From Pseudomonadota bacterium (GTDB lineage: Bacteria; Pseudomonadota; Alphaproteobacteria; Acetobacterales; Acetobacteraceae), in contig JAKBAD010000005.1 in assembly GCA_021809435.1 (NCBI GenBank), forward strand, positions 62,001 to 126,000: a DNA stretch of 64,000 nt, in the 5' to 3' direction. Of this stretch, positions 51,435 to 59,958 are shown piece by piece. The position numbers and the translations under genes were made by a program. The stretch's first letter is position 1. Each line of letters begins with the position of its first letter. The notes beneath the pieces were generated by a model, which saw only the letters and a program-made list of their open reading frames with translations, was not told the DNA's origin and made no database searches.

Positions 51435-52829
51435 ATGTTCGATACGATTTGTGCGACGATTCCCGCGGATCCGGCGTTTCCGGCGCGGGTGGGGCGGTTG
51501 GAGATTTTGCGCCGTGTGCTGGATGGCACGCTTTATGACAATCTGCCGTATCAATTTTATGAGGAACGCAACGGTGCGGGAGAATATGTGCCGCTGCGCG
51601 ACCGGCGACCTTCGGTACGTTATGGGTTGTGCCGGATTGTGGTTGAGGATTCGGTGGCGCTGCTGTTTTCAGCGGGGCATTTTCCGAGCCTGGACGCGGA
51701 GGATGCGGCGTTGGTGCGGTATCTTAACGATATCATGGCCGAAGCGCGGCTGAATGAGGTGATGATTGACGCCGCGCTGCGGGGCGCGGTGGGGTCGGTG
51801 GCTGTGTTGTTCAGGGTGCTGCGGGGGCGGGTGTTCTTCTCGGTGCTGGAGAGCCAGTATTTGACCCCCGTGTGGTGTGCCGCCGAGCCCGATGCGCTGG
51901 CGCAGGTGACGGAGCGCTATAAGGTGAGCGGCGCAGACCTGGCCGCGCAGGGGTATGGTGATGTGGATCCCGCCGGGATTTATTGGTTTCAGCGTGTATG
52001 GGACGCGCAGGCGGAGACTTGGTATCGCCCCTGGCCGGTGAATGACCCGTTTGCCGAGCCGGTGCGCGACGCGGCGCGCAGCGTGGAGCATGGGTTGGGG
52101 TTTGTGCCGCTGGTGTGGATCAAGAATTTGCCGGGCGGCGATGGGGTTGATGGGGCTTGCACGTTCAGGGCGGCGATCGAGACCAATATCGAGATTGATT
52201 ATCAGCTCAGCCAGGCTGGGCGGGGGCTGAAATATTCATCGGACCCGACGCTGCTGATCAAGGAGCCGGCGACATCGGATTCGGAAATCGTGAAAGGCGC
52301 CGGCAATGCGCTGGTGGTTTCGGAAAAGGGCGATGCCAAGCTGCTCGAGATTGGCGGCACCGCCGCCGAGGCGGTGATTTCTTATGTACGCACGTTGCGC
52401 GAACTGGCGCTGGAAAGCGTGCATGGCAACCGCGCCAGTGCCGACCGGCTGACAGCCGCGCAAAGCGGCCGGGCGCTGGAGATGATGAACCAGGGGCTGA
52501 TCTGGCTGGCCGATAATCTGCGGATTTCTTATGGCGATGGCGGTGTGCTGGCGTTGATGAAGATGGTGGTTGCGGCGTCGCGGGTGTTTCCGCTTACCGT
52601 GATGGGTGAGCGTGTGCCGGCTCTGGATGTTGGGCAACGGCTGAAACTGCGCTGGCCGAGATGGTATCCGCTCTCGGCGGATGACCGGCTGAAAGAGGCG
52701 CAGGCGGTGGCGACGCTGGTGAATGCCGGGCAGATTTCGCGGGAGACGGCGCTGAAGACGATCGCCGATGCCCATGGCATTTCGGACGTGGAAGCCGAAC
52801 TGAACATGATTGCGCAAGACGCGCCCTGA
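51435..52829 (+). CDS. Phage portal protein
   Basis: YDNLPYQFYEERNG..., VPLVWIKNLPGGDGVDGACTFRAAIETNIEIDYQLSQ, SADRLTAAQSGRALEMMNQGLIWLADNLR; directly after terL. Confidence 0.85.
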   Translation: MFDTICATIPADPAFPARVGRLEILRRVLDGTLYDNLPYQFYEERNGAGEYVPLRDRRPSVRYGLCRIVVEDSVALLFSAGHFPSLDAEDAALVRYLNDIMAEARLNEVMIDAALRGAVGSVAVLFRVLRGRVFFSVLESQYLTPVWCAAEPDALAQVTERYKVSGADLAAQGYGDVDPAGIYWFQRVWDAQAETWYRPWPVNDPFAEPVRDAARSVEHGLGFVPLVWIKNLPGGDGVDGACTFRAAIETNIEIDYQLSQAGRGLKYSSDPTLLIKEPATSDSEIVKGAGNALVVSEKGDAKLLEIGGTAAEAVISYVRTLRELALESVHGNRASADRLTAAQSGRALEMMNQGLIWLADNLRISYGDGGVLALMKMVVAASRVFPLTVMGERVPALDVGQRLKLRWPRWYPLSADDRLKEAQAVATLVNAGQISRETALKTIADAHGISDVEAELNMIAQDAP

Positions 52830-52859
52830 GGCGCGGGGTTTATTGTTTCGGGGATATTC

Positions 52860-53318
52860 ATGAGAAAGCTGTTTACTGTTTTGGCCGTGCTGGCATGGCC
52901 AGGTGTTGGGATGGCGGCGTCGCCGTCGCAGTCGGCTGGGGCTTTGCCGTTTAACTTGGGCTGGGCGTGGCAACCGACGCTGAGCGCGGGAGCCGGCGGA
53001 TGGGCGCCGCTGGTGCTTGATGGCAGCCAGAATTTGTTGGTGGACCAAGCTTTGCCGGCGGTGAGCACGGCCATTGCCGGCACCAGCAGCGCGAGCGCCG
53101 GCATATGGACGAGTGTGCTGGCGGCAAACAGCGCGCGCAGGGGATGTACGATTCAGGATGTTGGGGGGGCGAGCCTTAATGTCGCGATGGGCCCGGCTAT
53201 GCCGGGAGCGGCGGCATTTACGCTGCAGCCCGGTCAGGCGTTCAACTGCATTGACCAGCAACAGGTTTGGGTGATGAGCAGCGCGGTTTCGGTGAGCTAT
53301 CAGGGGGCTTCATGGTGA
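52860..53318 (+). CDS. Exported prophage protein of unknown function
   Basis: Signal peptide MRKLFTVLAVLAWPGVGMAAS. Confidence 0.7.
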   Translation: MRKLFTVLAVLAWPGVGMAASPSQSAGALPFNLGWAWQPTLSAGAGGWAPLVLDGSQNLLVDQALPAVSTAIAGTSSASAGIWTSVLAANSARRGCTIQDVGGASLNVAMGPAMPGAAAFTLQPGQAFNCIDQQQVWVMSSAVSVSYQGASW

Positions 53319-54496
53319 GGGGGCGGATGATTCTGGCGCTGATCCTGGCGCCTTCGGCCGCGTTTGCCCAGGCGCTCTCGGCGGGCGGGGCGCTTGGGCC
53401 GTCCTTGCCGCCACCTTTGCCGATTGCCCAGGAAAATGGCGGCACAGGCGTTGATACGCCCGCGCTCGTGCATTGGCACGCCTGTATGGCCGGGGTGCAG
53501 GCGGGGGCGGGTAGCTGCACCGTTGTTTATATGGGGGACAGCACGGTTTATGGCTGGACCGGAGCCGCCATGACCCAACAGAACGTGACGTATTGGCTGG
53601 CGCATGATTTGTCGGCGGGCGGCGTTAATGCCCTCAATGCCGGGGTTTGTGGGGTTTCCAACGGGTCGTTGGGTGGTTCGCGCTATACATATGATACGCG
53701 CTTTGCCAATAACGGCTGGGCGGAAAGCCCCTGGACCACGCTGGGGGGTGAGGCGTTCAGCGCGGCCACCGCCAGCCCTGGAAGTACGTTGGTGTTTACG
53801 CCTGGTTTCGCGGCAAATATGTTCAACGTGGTGTATCCTGGCACCAGCACGGGGGGCACGTATAGCGTGACGGCGACGGGGGGGAGCGCGGTGACGGCCA
53901 ACAGCGCGCAGGTCAATGCGCTTTATACCGCCACTGCGACGGCGCCGAGTTTGAGCGCGGCGAATACGCTGACACTCGACGTGACGGCCCCCGGCGCGAA
54001 GGCGCTGTGTGTGGAAGCCTATAATAGCGGCGCCGCTTCGGTGAATATCATCAATGCCGGATTTGGCGGTTCAAATGTTACGCAATGGGTGGCCGATACG
54101 AATCCGTGGGATTCATTGCAAACTCTGCAATATTTGAAGCCGGCGCTGACGGTGATCGAGGCTGGGCTGAATGAGCCGGGCCAGGGCGTTTCGGTGGCGA
54201 CCTTCACGGCTGACTTGCAGCAGGTGATTGCGGCGGCTCAGGCGGTGGGGGATGTGGTGCTGGTGACGGGGAATCCCCAGGCGACCGCCGCAATTCATGC
54301 GCCTTATATGGCGGCCATGAGGCAGCTGGCGGCTCAGGATGGGATTCCGGTTCTCTCGGTCGATTTGCGCTGGGGAACGCAGGCGCGGGCGGCGGCGACC
54401 AGCCCGGCCATGATGAATGCAGGGGAGACGGTGCATCCGAACGCGGTTGGATATGCCGACATTGCGGCGGCTTTGGCGAAAATGCTGGAGCAGTAA
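53312..54496 (+). CDS. Exported SGNH/GDSL-type hydrolase
   Basis: Signal peptide MVRGRMILALILAPSAAFAQA; VVYMGDSTVYGWTG block I; ETVHPNAVGYADIA C-terminal D/H-type block. Confidence 0.8.
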   Translation: MVRGRMILALILAPSAAFAQALSAGGALGPSLPPPLPIAQENGGTGVDTPALVHWHACMAGVQAGAGSCTVVYMGDSTVYGWTGAAMTQQNVTYWLAHDLSAGGVNALNAGVCGVSNGSLGGSRYTYDTRFANNGWAESPWTTLGGEAFSAATASPGSTLVFTPGFAANMFNVVYPGTSTGGTYSVTATGGSAVTANSAQVNALYTATATAPSLSAANTLTLDVTAPGAKALCVEAYNSGAASVNIINAGFGGSNVTQWVADTNPWDSLQTLQYLKPALTVIEAGLNEPGQGVSVATFTADLQQVIAAAQAVGDVVLVTGNPQATAAIHAPYMAAMRQLAAQDGIPVLSVDLRWGTQARAAATSPAMMNAGETVHPNAVGYADIAAALAKMLEQ

Positions 54497-54504
54497 GCTT
54501 ATTT

Positions 54505-54563
54505 AGAGCCAGATGACATGAGACGGACAAGCGTTGCGAGCCCATCTCATGTCATCGCACTCT
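54505..54563. repeat. Imperfect palindrome within prophage (terminator or AGAGC-type repeat)
   Basis: 12-bp perfect arms GATGACATGAGA (54512-54523) / TCTCATGTCATC (54545-54556), flanked by AGAG/CTCT. Confidence 0.65.
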
Positions 54564-54641
54564 GACAAAACAGATGGCTTGGACATTCATCTCGGGTGGA
54601 GACGCTGGCGCGGGTGCCGGCGGCATGTGGGGTAATTATTC

Positions 54642-55181
54642 ATGAATCGTAGAATTCTGCTTCGGACGGCGGCGCTGGGCGCGCCGCTGCTGGTGGCTGG
54701 TTGCGCGGTCTCGACGCTGAATGGCGTGACCACGGTGACGGTGGATGTGGCCACGGTTAACAGCTACGCCCAGGCGGTGGAGACGGCGGGTCGCGCGCTT
54801 TTGGCAATTTCTTATATCGCCGGACCGCTGGGGACGGCCGGTGTGGCACTGGCGGAAACCGCGATTGCGGCGGTGGCTTCGGCGGTTCAGGCGGTTGATA
54901 GGCTGAGTGGGGGCAAGGCGAGTTTCAGCTATGCCAGCACCAGCGTGCCGGCGGCGATTACCGCTTTGGCGGCCGACGCCGCGCAGGTTCTGGCCTTTGT
55001 TGGCGCGGCGGTGAGCAAGGCGCCGGCGGGCGCCGTGACAGAGCGGGTGCAGGCGGTGGTGGCGGCGCTCTCGACGGTGGTGGCGCTGATTCAGGCGTTT
55101 GTTTCGAGCGTGGCGAGAGCGCCGCTGCCGATGACCGGGCCGGAGGCGATTGTGACCATCGATGCGTTTGCCGCCACATGA
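54642..55181 (+). CDS. Prophage-encoded putative lipoprotein
   Basis: Lipobox LLVAGC at residue 21; Ala/Val-rich body. Confidence 0.7.
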   Translation: MNRRILLRTAALGAPLLVAGCAVSTLNGVTTVTVDVATVNSYAQAVETAGRALLAISYIAGPLGTAGVALAETAIAAVASAVQAVDRLSGGKASFSYASTSVPAAITALAADAAQVLAFVGAAVSKAPAGAVTERVQAVVAALSTVVALIQAFVSSVARAPLPMTGPEAIVTIDAFAAT

Positions 55182-55822
55182 GGGGGGTGAAACTTGGATG
55201 CAATGTGGGGGCACAAACACGCGCGATGCATGCCGCCCTGCCCCGCGCGCCCAGCCGCTTGCTGCCGGCATGGTCGCGGATTGTGAGGACGCCGCGGGTG
55301 CTTGGGCATAACGACAAGGTGGGTGATTGTGTGATTGTGGCGGGGTTCAACGCCGTGCAGACGGCATTGGCGCGCCGGGGCAATTTTACCAGCCTGCCGG
55401 AGGATTTGCCGGTGCGGATTTATTCGAGCCTGACCGGATATGTGCCAGGTGATGAGAGCACGGATAATGGCACCGACCCGGAGATGTTTTTGGCCTGGTG
55501 GAAGGTGAACGCCATTGCCGGCTACCGGTTGGGGAGGTTCATCAGGCTGAACCCCGCGGATGTGGATGGCATAAGAAACGCGGTGGCCGGGCTGGGCTGC
55601 TATTTATGTGTCGAGCTTTCCACCGCTAATGAGGAGCAGGCCGTGTGGCGGCCGGATGGATTTGCGGGCTCCTGGGGCGGGCATGCGGTGTGGGCGGATG
55701 AGTATGAGGCCGCTGATATTGGCGTGTGTTCGTGGGGGGGCGGCTATGGGATTGATGGCGCTTATTTCGCCGCCCCAGGATTTGTAAGTGCGGCCTTTGC
55801 GCTGGAGCTGGAACAGGCATGA
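55178..55822 (+). CDS. Possible papain-like cysteine peptidase-fold phage protein
   Basis: LGHNDKVGDCVIVAGFNAVQTALARR (candidate Cys) and GSWGGHAVWADEYEAADIGVCSWGGGYGIDGAYF (candidate His). Confidence 0.5.
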   Translation: MRGVKLGCNVGAQTRAMHAALPRAPSRLLPAWSRIVRTPRVLGHNDKVGDCVIVAGFNAVQTALARRGNFTSLPEDLPVRIYSSLTGYVPGDESTDNGTDPEMFLAWWKVNAIAGYRLGRFIRLNPADVDGIRNAVAGLGCYLCVELSTANEEQAVWRPDGFAGSWGGHAVWADEYEAADIGVCSWGGGYGIDGAYFAAPGFVSAAFALELEQA

Positions 55823-56208
55823 GCAACGACATGACCGATGCGGAGACTTGGCAGGAGCGGGCGCAGGCGGCGGAGGCGGCGCTGGAGCGGGTGCAGAGTG
55901 AGGCGCAGGCCCGGGTGATTCGCGCGGAGCTGAAGGCCGAGGCGGTGCGGGCCGGGATGATCGATCTGGACGGGCTCAAGCTGATTGACGGCGCGGAGAT
56001 AAGGCTGAACGAGGCCGGGGAGATTGACGATGCCAAGGCGCTGCTTGGACGCCTTAAGCGTGCCAAGCCCTGGCTGTTTGGGGGGGGGGTGTCGTCATCG
56101 GTGGCGGCCAGCCCGCCCCGGCCCGAGCCGCCCCGGCCGCGCCATGCCACGGAGATGAGCCACGAGGAGTGGCTGCATGCACGCGCCGCGCTGATGCGCC
56201 GACGCTGA
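55819..56208 (+). CDS. Scaffold-like phage protein
   Basis: Charged coiled-coil N-terminus AETWQERAQAAEAALERVQSEAQARVI; directly before capsid gene. Confidence 0.55.
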   Translation: MSNDMTDAETWQERAQAAEAALERVQSEAQARVIRAELKAEAVRAGMIDLDGLKLIDGAEIRLNEAGEIDDAKALLGRLKRAKPWLFGGGVSSSVAASPPRPEPPRPRHATEMSHEEWLHARAALMRRR

Positions 56209-56294
56209 TCTGACTTTCTGCGGATTTGCAGGAAACGCCATTGGGGATGCCCTTTGGCTTGGTGAAACACGTCTAGAGGGAAAGTTTTTACGGA

Positions 56295-57617
56295 ATGGGC
56301 ATTTCCAATTTTCCGGCTATTTTGCAGCCGATTATTCAGCAAGGATTTTTGGAGCGGGAATTCGAGACGGCGTTGAAATCGCGTTTGGGATACCGGCTGG
56401 TTGCCGACCGCGAGGAGTTTGCGGTGGGGATCGGTGAGACGTTGACCAAGACGCGCGCCGGGCTGAAGCCGAGTGTGACCACACCGCTGGCGGCCGCCAG
56501 CAACACCAACCTGGATAATGGCCTGACCTCGACCAGCTGGGGGGTTGAGCAATATACCATCACGCTCAATTTTTACGCCGCCACGCAGGACCTGAACATG
56601 GTGACCTCGCGGGTGGGCATTGCCTCGCAGTTTTTGCAAAATGCTGCCACCAATGGTGAACAGGCCGCGCGTTCGCTCGATGAGTTGGCCCGCAATGCGC
56701 TGTTTGCGCCTTATTTTGGCGGCAATACGCGGGTGAATGCCGCGCTGACCTCGGCGGGGGCGGCTCTGTCGGTCGATGATGTGCGCGGGTTTCAGACCGT
56801 GTTTGTGAATGGCGTGCAGCAGAACGTATCGTCGAGCTATCCGCTGGCGGCGACGGTGGGGTCGAATCTTTATTCGATTGTTGGTGTCACGGTTGATGCC
56901 AACAATATTTCGACCGCGCCCAATGGTGTTTCGGGCCAGCTTTTGTTCGCCGGCAATGTAACGGTGGCGGATGGCACGGCCGGCAATGCCGTGCAGGCGG
57001 CGACGGCGAGCGCCATTATCCGCCCGGCCAGCCGCACGACCACCGCCAATTTGGGCGCCACGGATACGCTGACCATGAGCAATTTGCTCGATGCCGTGGC
57101 GCTGTTGCGGCGTAATGCGGTGCCGACCATCGAGGGTGTGTATAATTGCTATCTCGATCCGGTTTCGGCGCGTCAGCTGTTCGCTGATCCGGATTTCAAG
57201 CAGCTCTTTCAGGGCGTGTCGTCGTCCAACCCGGTGTTCAAGCAGGGGATGGTCAGCGACTTTTTGGGGCTGCGGTTTATTACCACCACCGAGGCTTATG
57301 TGCAGGCGCATCCGAGCCTGGGCGGGCTTTATGTGCGCCGCCCTATTGTGTGCGGGCAAGGGGCGCTGATCGAAGGCGATTTTGCTGGCATGGCGGCGGA
57401 TGATGTGGCGCCCAAGGACAGCTTGGTGAACATTCTTGATGGCGTGGCCATGGTGACCCGAGAGCCGATTGACCGGCTGCAGCAGATTATTGCCCAGAGC
57501 TGGTATTGGATTGGCGGGTTCTGCGCGCCTTCGGACACCACCACCACCGCCACCACCGTGCCGACCGCGACCAATGCCAATTACAAGCGCGCGGTGATGA
57601 TCGAGCATATCGGCTGA
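56295..57617 (+). CDS. Major capsid protein (possibly N4-gp56-like)
   Basis: 440 aa; ARNALFAPYFGGNT, LLDAVALLRRNAVPTIEGVYNCYLDPVSARQLFAD; position after scaffold-like gene. Confidence 0.72.
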   Translation: MGISNFPAILQPIIQQGFLEREFETALKSRLGYRLVADREEFAVGIGETLTKTRAGLKPSVTTPLAAASNTNLDNGLTSTSWGVEQYTITLNFYAATQDLNMVTSRVGIASQFLQNAATNGEQAARSLDELARNALFAPYFGGNTRVNAALTSAGAALSVDDVRGFQTVFVNGVQQNVSSSYPLAATVGSNLYSIVGVTVDANNISTAPNGVSGQLLFAGNVTVADGTAGNAVQAATASAIIRPASRTTTANLGATDTLTMSNLLDAVALLRRNAVPTIEGVYNCYLDPVSARQLFADPDFKQLFQGVSSSNPVFKQGMVSDFLGLRFITTTEAYVQAHPSLGGLYVRRPIVCGQGALIEGDFAGMAADDVAPKDSLVNILDGVAMVTREPIDRLQQIIAQSWYWIGGFCAPSDTTTTATTVPTATNANYKRAVMIEHIG

Positions 57618-57629
57618 AGGAGCGGTTTC

Positions 57630-57938
57630 ATGGCAACAGGTGCGACCCAGCCGTTCCGGCCCGCCGGGACGGTCGCGGTGGCGGCCTCCACGACCGCGGC
57701 GACCGCCGCGCTCAGTGGTGGCGGCTCCGCGCTGCTGATTTATAATGCCGCCTCCAGCCCGGCCTTTGTGCGGCTGGGCGCGGCGGCCGGGCTGACGGCA
57801 ACCATCGCGGATACGCCCGTGCCGCCGGGAAGCCGCATGCTGCTCGATGCCAGCCCGTTTGTGAGCCACGCCGCCGTGGTGCTGAGCGATGGGACGGGGC
57901 TGGTTTATTTCACCCTTGGACATGGGGACACGTACTGA
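57630..57938 (+). CDS. Small phage structural protein
   Basis: 102 aa; between capsid and connector-type genes. Confidence 0.55.
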   Translation: MATGATQPFRPAGTVAVAASTTAATAALSGGGSALLIYNAASSPAFVRLGAAAGLTATIADTPVPPGSRMLLDASPFVSHAAVVLSDGTGLVYFTLGHGDTY

Positions 57939-58333
57939 TGTCTGGCAGCGCCACGAGCTTGTTCACCGATGCGCAAAAGACGGAGATCCGCCGGTTTTGC
58001 GGGTATCCGGCCTATGGTGCGGGGGCCGCGGGGTTTTCGTCGTGGCGGTTTTTCCAGGCTTATGGGACGCTGGAATACCGGCTGAACAATCTGGCGCCGG
58101 CCGAAATGGCGGTGGTGCTGCAATATGTCGCGACGTTGCAGGGGATTGAGGCGGCGATTCCCGCCACCTCGGGCAATCTCGACACCGAGAGCGCCGCGGC
58201 ATGGACGCATAATGAGGATGAGTTGAAGGACCGGCTGGCCCTGCTTGACTCGTGGCGCCGGCGGCTGTGCGGGTTTCTCGGGCTGCCGCCTGGTCCGGCG
58301 CTGGGCTCGTCTGGCATCACGTTGGTGGTGTGA
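57938..58333 (+). CDS. Head-tail connector-like phage protein
   Basis: LFTDAQKTEIRRFCGYPAYG... position and size. Confidence 0.55.
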   Translation: MSGSATSLFTDAQKTEIRRFCGYPAYGAGAAGFSSWRFFQAYGTLEYRLNNLAPAEMAVVLQYVATLQGIEAAIPATSGNLDTESAAAWTHNEDELKDRLALLDSWRRRLCGFLGLPPGPALGSSGITLVV

Positions 58334-58334
58334 C

Positions 58335-58979
58335 ATGGATGGGCGGCGTTTGGCGGACCGTTTGGCCCATGGGGCCGGGCGCGCGGCGCGGCGGGTGGGG
58401 TATGAGCATGAGGTGTTCCGGCCCGACGGGCCAGAGCCGCCACTTGACCCCGCCCGCCTGGTGTTGAGGGCGCATGTGGCGTTTGTGCTGCCCGGCGGCT
58501 CGGTGGGCGCGCCAAGCCCGCTGGGTAACCCCTACCGCCAAGCCTGGGCGGATTGGAGCTATTTGCGGGTGGGGGATTATCTGGCGGGACCAGAGGGGGT
58601 GGCATTTATTGCCGCCATTGAGCCGCCCAAGCCCATGCTGGTGGTGATGGCCAATGCCACCGCCACGCTGGTGCGGCCCGCCGCGCCGGTGGCGACGGGG
58701 CTCAACCCTTATGGCGCGATTTTGCCCCAGACCGAGACCGTGCTGATGGCGGGGTTTCCGGCCAGCCTTTTGGTGGGCGGCATGGGTGACCGCACCAAGG
58801 TTGGGTTGCCCGATGACTCCCGCATTCCCGGCTTCGTGGGGCTGGTGCCGGCCGTTGCGGGCGTGGTGCCGGCGGTGGCTGACCTGCTGGTGAATGAACG
58901 CGATGAGCGGTTCGCCATTGCCAGCGTTGAGCGTGTGGGCGGGGTTTGGCGGTTGTCTCTGATACAGGCGGTGAGCTGA
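58335..58979 (+). CDS. Phage head-tail/tail completion protein
   Basis: Internal ATG 58335 MDGRRLADRLAHGAGRAARRVG; ATGA overlap with next gene. Confidence 0.55.
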   Translation: MDGRRLADRLAHGAGRAARRVGYEHEVFRPDGPEPPLDPARLVLRAHVAFVLPGGSVGAPSPLGNPYRQAWADWSYLRVGDYLAGPEGVAFIAAIEPPKPMLVVMANATATLVRPAAPVATGLNPYGAILPQTETVLMAGFPASLLVGGMGDRTKVGLPDDSRIPGFVGLVPAVAGVVPAVADLLVNERDERFAIASVERVGGVWRLSLIQAVS

Positions 58980-59806
58980 TGGCGGATCAGGCGGATGTGG
59001 AAACCGCGCTGGCGGCGATTGTCGCCACGGCGCTCTATCCCAACGGCACCGGCGCGCCGAGCGTAACCGGTGATGTGTGCCGGATTTACCGGGGAGCGCC
59101 CAATGCGCCGGCGCTGGACAAGGATTTGGCGCAAGGGGTGGCGCATGTGACGGTGATGGCCGAGGGCGCGGCAAAAAACGTGACGCGGTTTCCGCGGGCC
59201 TGGACGGAAATTGCCGCCGTGCCCGAGACCCTGACCGTGATGACGGCTGGACTTTGTGTGACGTTTGCGGGCGTGGGCGCGGCCGGGCAGCTGGCGGGGC
59301 TGCGGATTGACGGACGTCCCTACGCTTATGCGGTGCAAGCCAATGATACGGCCGCGACGGTTGCCAGCAATATGGCCGCGGAGCTGCGCCAGGCCGGGCT
59401 GATTGTCACGTATGCGGGTGCCACGCTCACTTTTCCCGCCGCCAGCACCGTGGAGGCGCGGGTGGTGTATGGGGCGACGGCACTGCAGGAGATCCGGCGC
59501 CAGGAGCAGGCGTTTCGGGTGAGTTTGTGGTGCCCATCGCCCGCGCTGCGCGATGCGCTGGCGCCGGTGCTCGACATAGCCCTGATGGCGCAGGGATTTA
59601 TTGCGCTCGCCGACGGCTCCTGCGCGCGGCTGCGGTTTACCGGGGGGCAGACCGGGGATGGCGCGGCGAATGCCACCCTCTATCGCCGGGACCTTGTCTA
59701 TCTGGCCGAGTATCCGACGGTGCTGAGCCAGATGACGCCGGCCATGCTGTTTGGAACCACCATGGTCACGGCTGATGCCGTGACCATCGATACCATTTCA
59801 ATCTGA
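58979..59806 (+). CDS. Phage tail completion-type protein
   Basis: ATGA overlap with upstream gene; MADQADVETALAAIVATALYPNGTGAPSVTGDVCRIYRG. Confidence 0.55.
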   Translation: MADQADVETALAAIVATALYPNGTGAPSVTGDVCRIYRGAPNAPALDKDLAQGVAHVTVMAEGAAKNVTRFPRAWTEIAAVPETLTVMTAGLCVTFAGVGAAGQLAGLRIDGRPYAYAVQANDTAATVASNMAAELRQAGLIVTYAGATLTFPAASTVEARVVYGATALQEIRRQEQAFRVSLWCPSPALRDALAPVLDIALMAQGFIALADGSCARLRFTGGQTGDGAANATLYRRDLVYLAEYPTVLSQMTPAMLFGTTMVTADAVTIDTISI

Positions 59807-59814
59807 GGATCATC

Positions 59815-59955
59815 ATGACATTCCACCTTGTGGTGCTGAAAGCCTTTGAAACCTACAAGCGCGGCGACCTGATTACCGATGGCGCGACCGTTGCCAAAAT
59901 TCTCGCCGGCCCGCAGGCCGGATTTGTTGTGCGGGTGGCCGCCAGGGGGAACTGA
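59815..59955 (+). CDS. 46-aa phage protein not in the supplied ORF track
   Basis: ATG with GAGG SD (tctGAGGatcatcATG): MTFHLVVLKAFETYKRGDLITDGATVAKILAGPQAGFVVRVAARGN*; fills the gap before the sheath gene. Confidence 0.7.
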   Translation: MTFHLVVLKAFETYKRGDLITDGATVAKILAGPQAGFVVRVAARGN

Positions 59956-59958
59956 GAC

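Noticed and set aside
55626-57923. 765-aa minus-strand ORF in the prophage
   Set aside because: Antisense to scaffold-like and capsid genes; no domain-like motifs.
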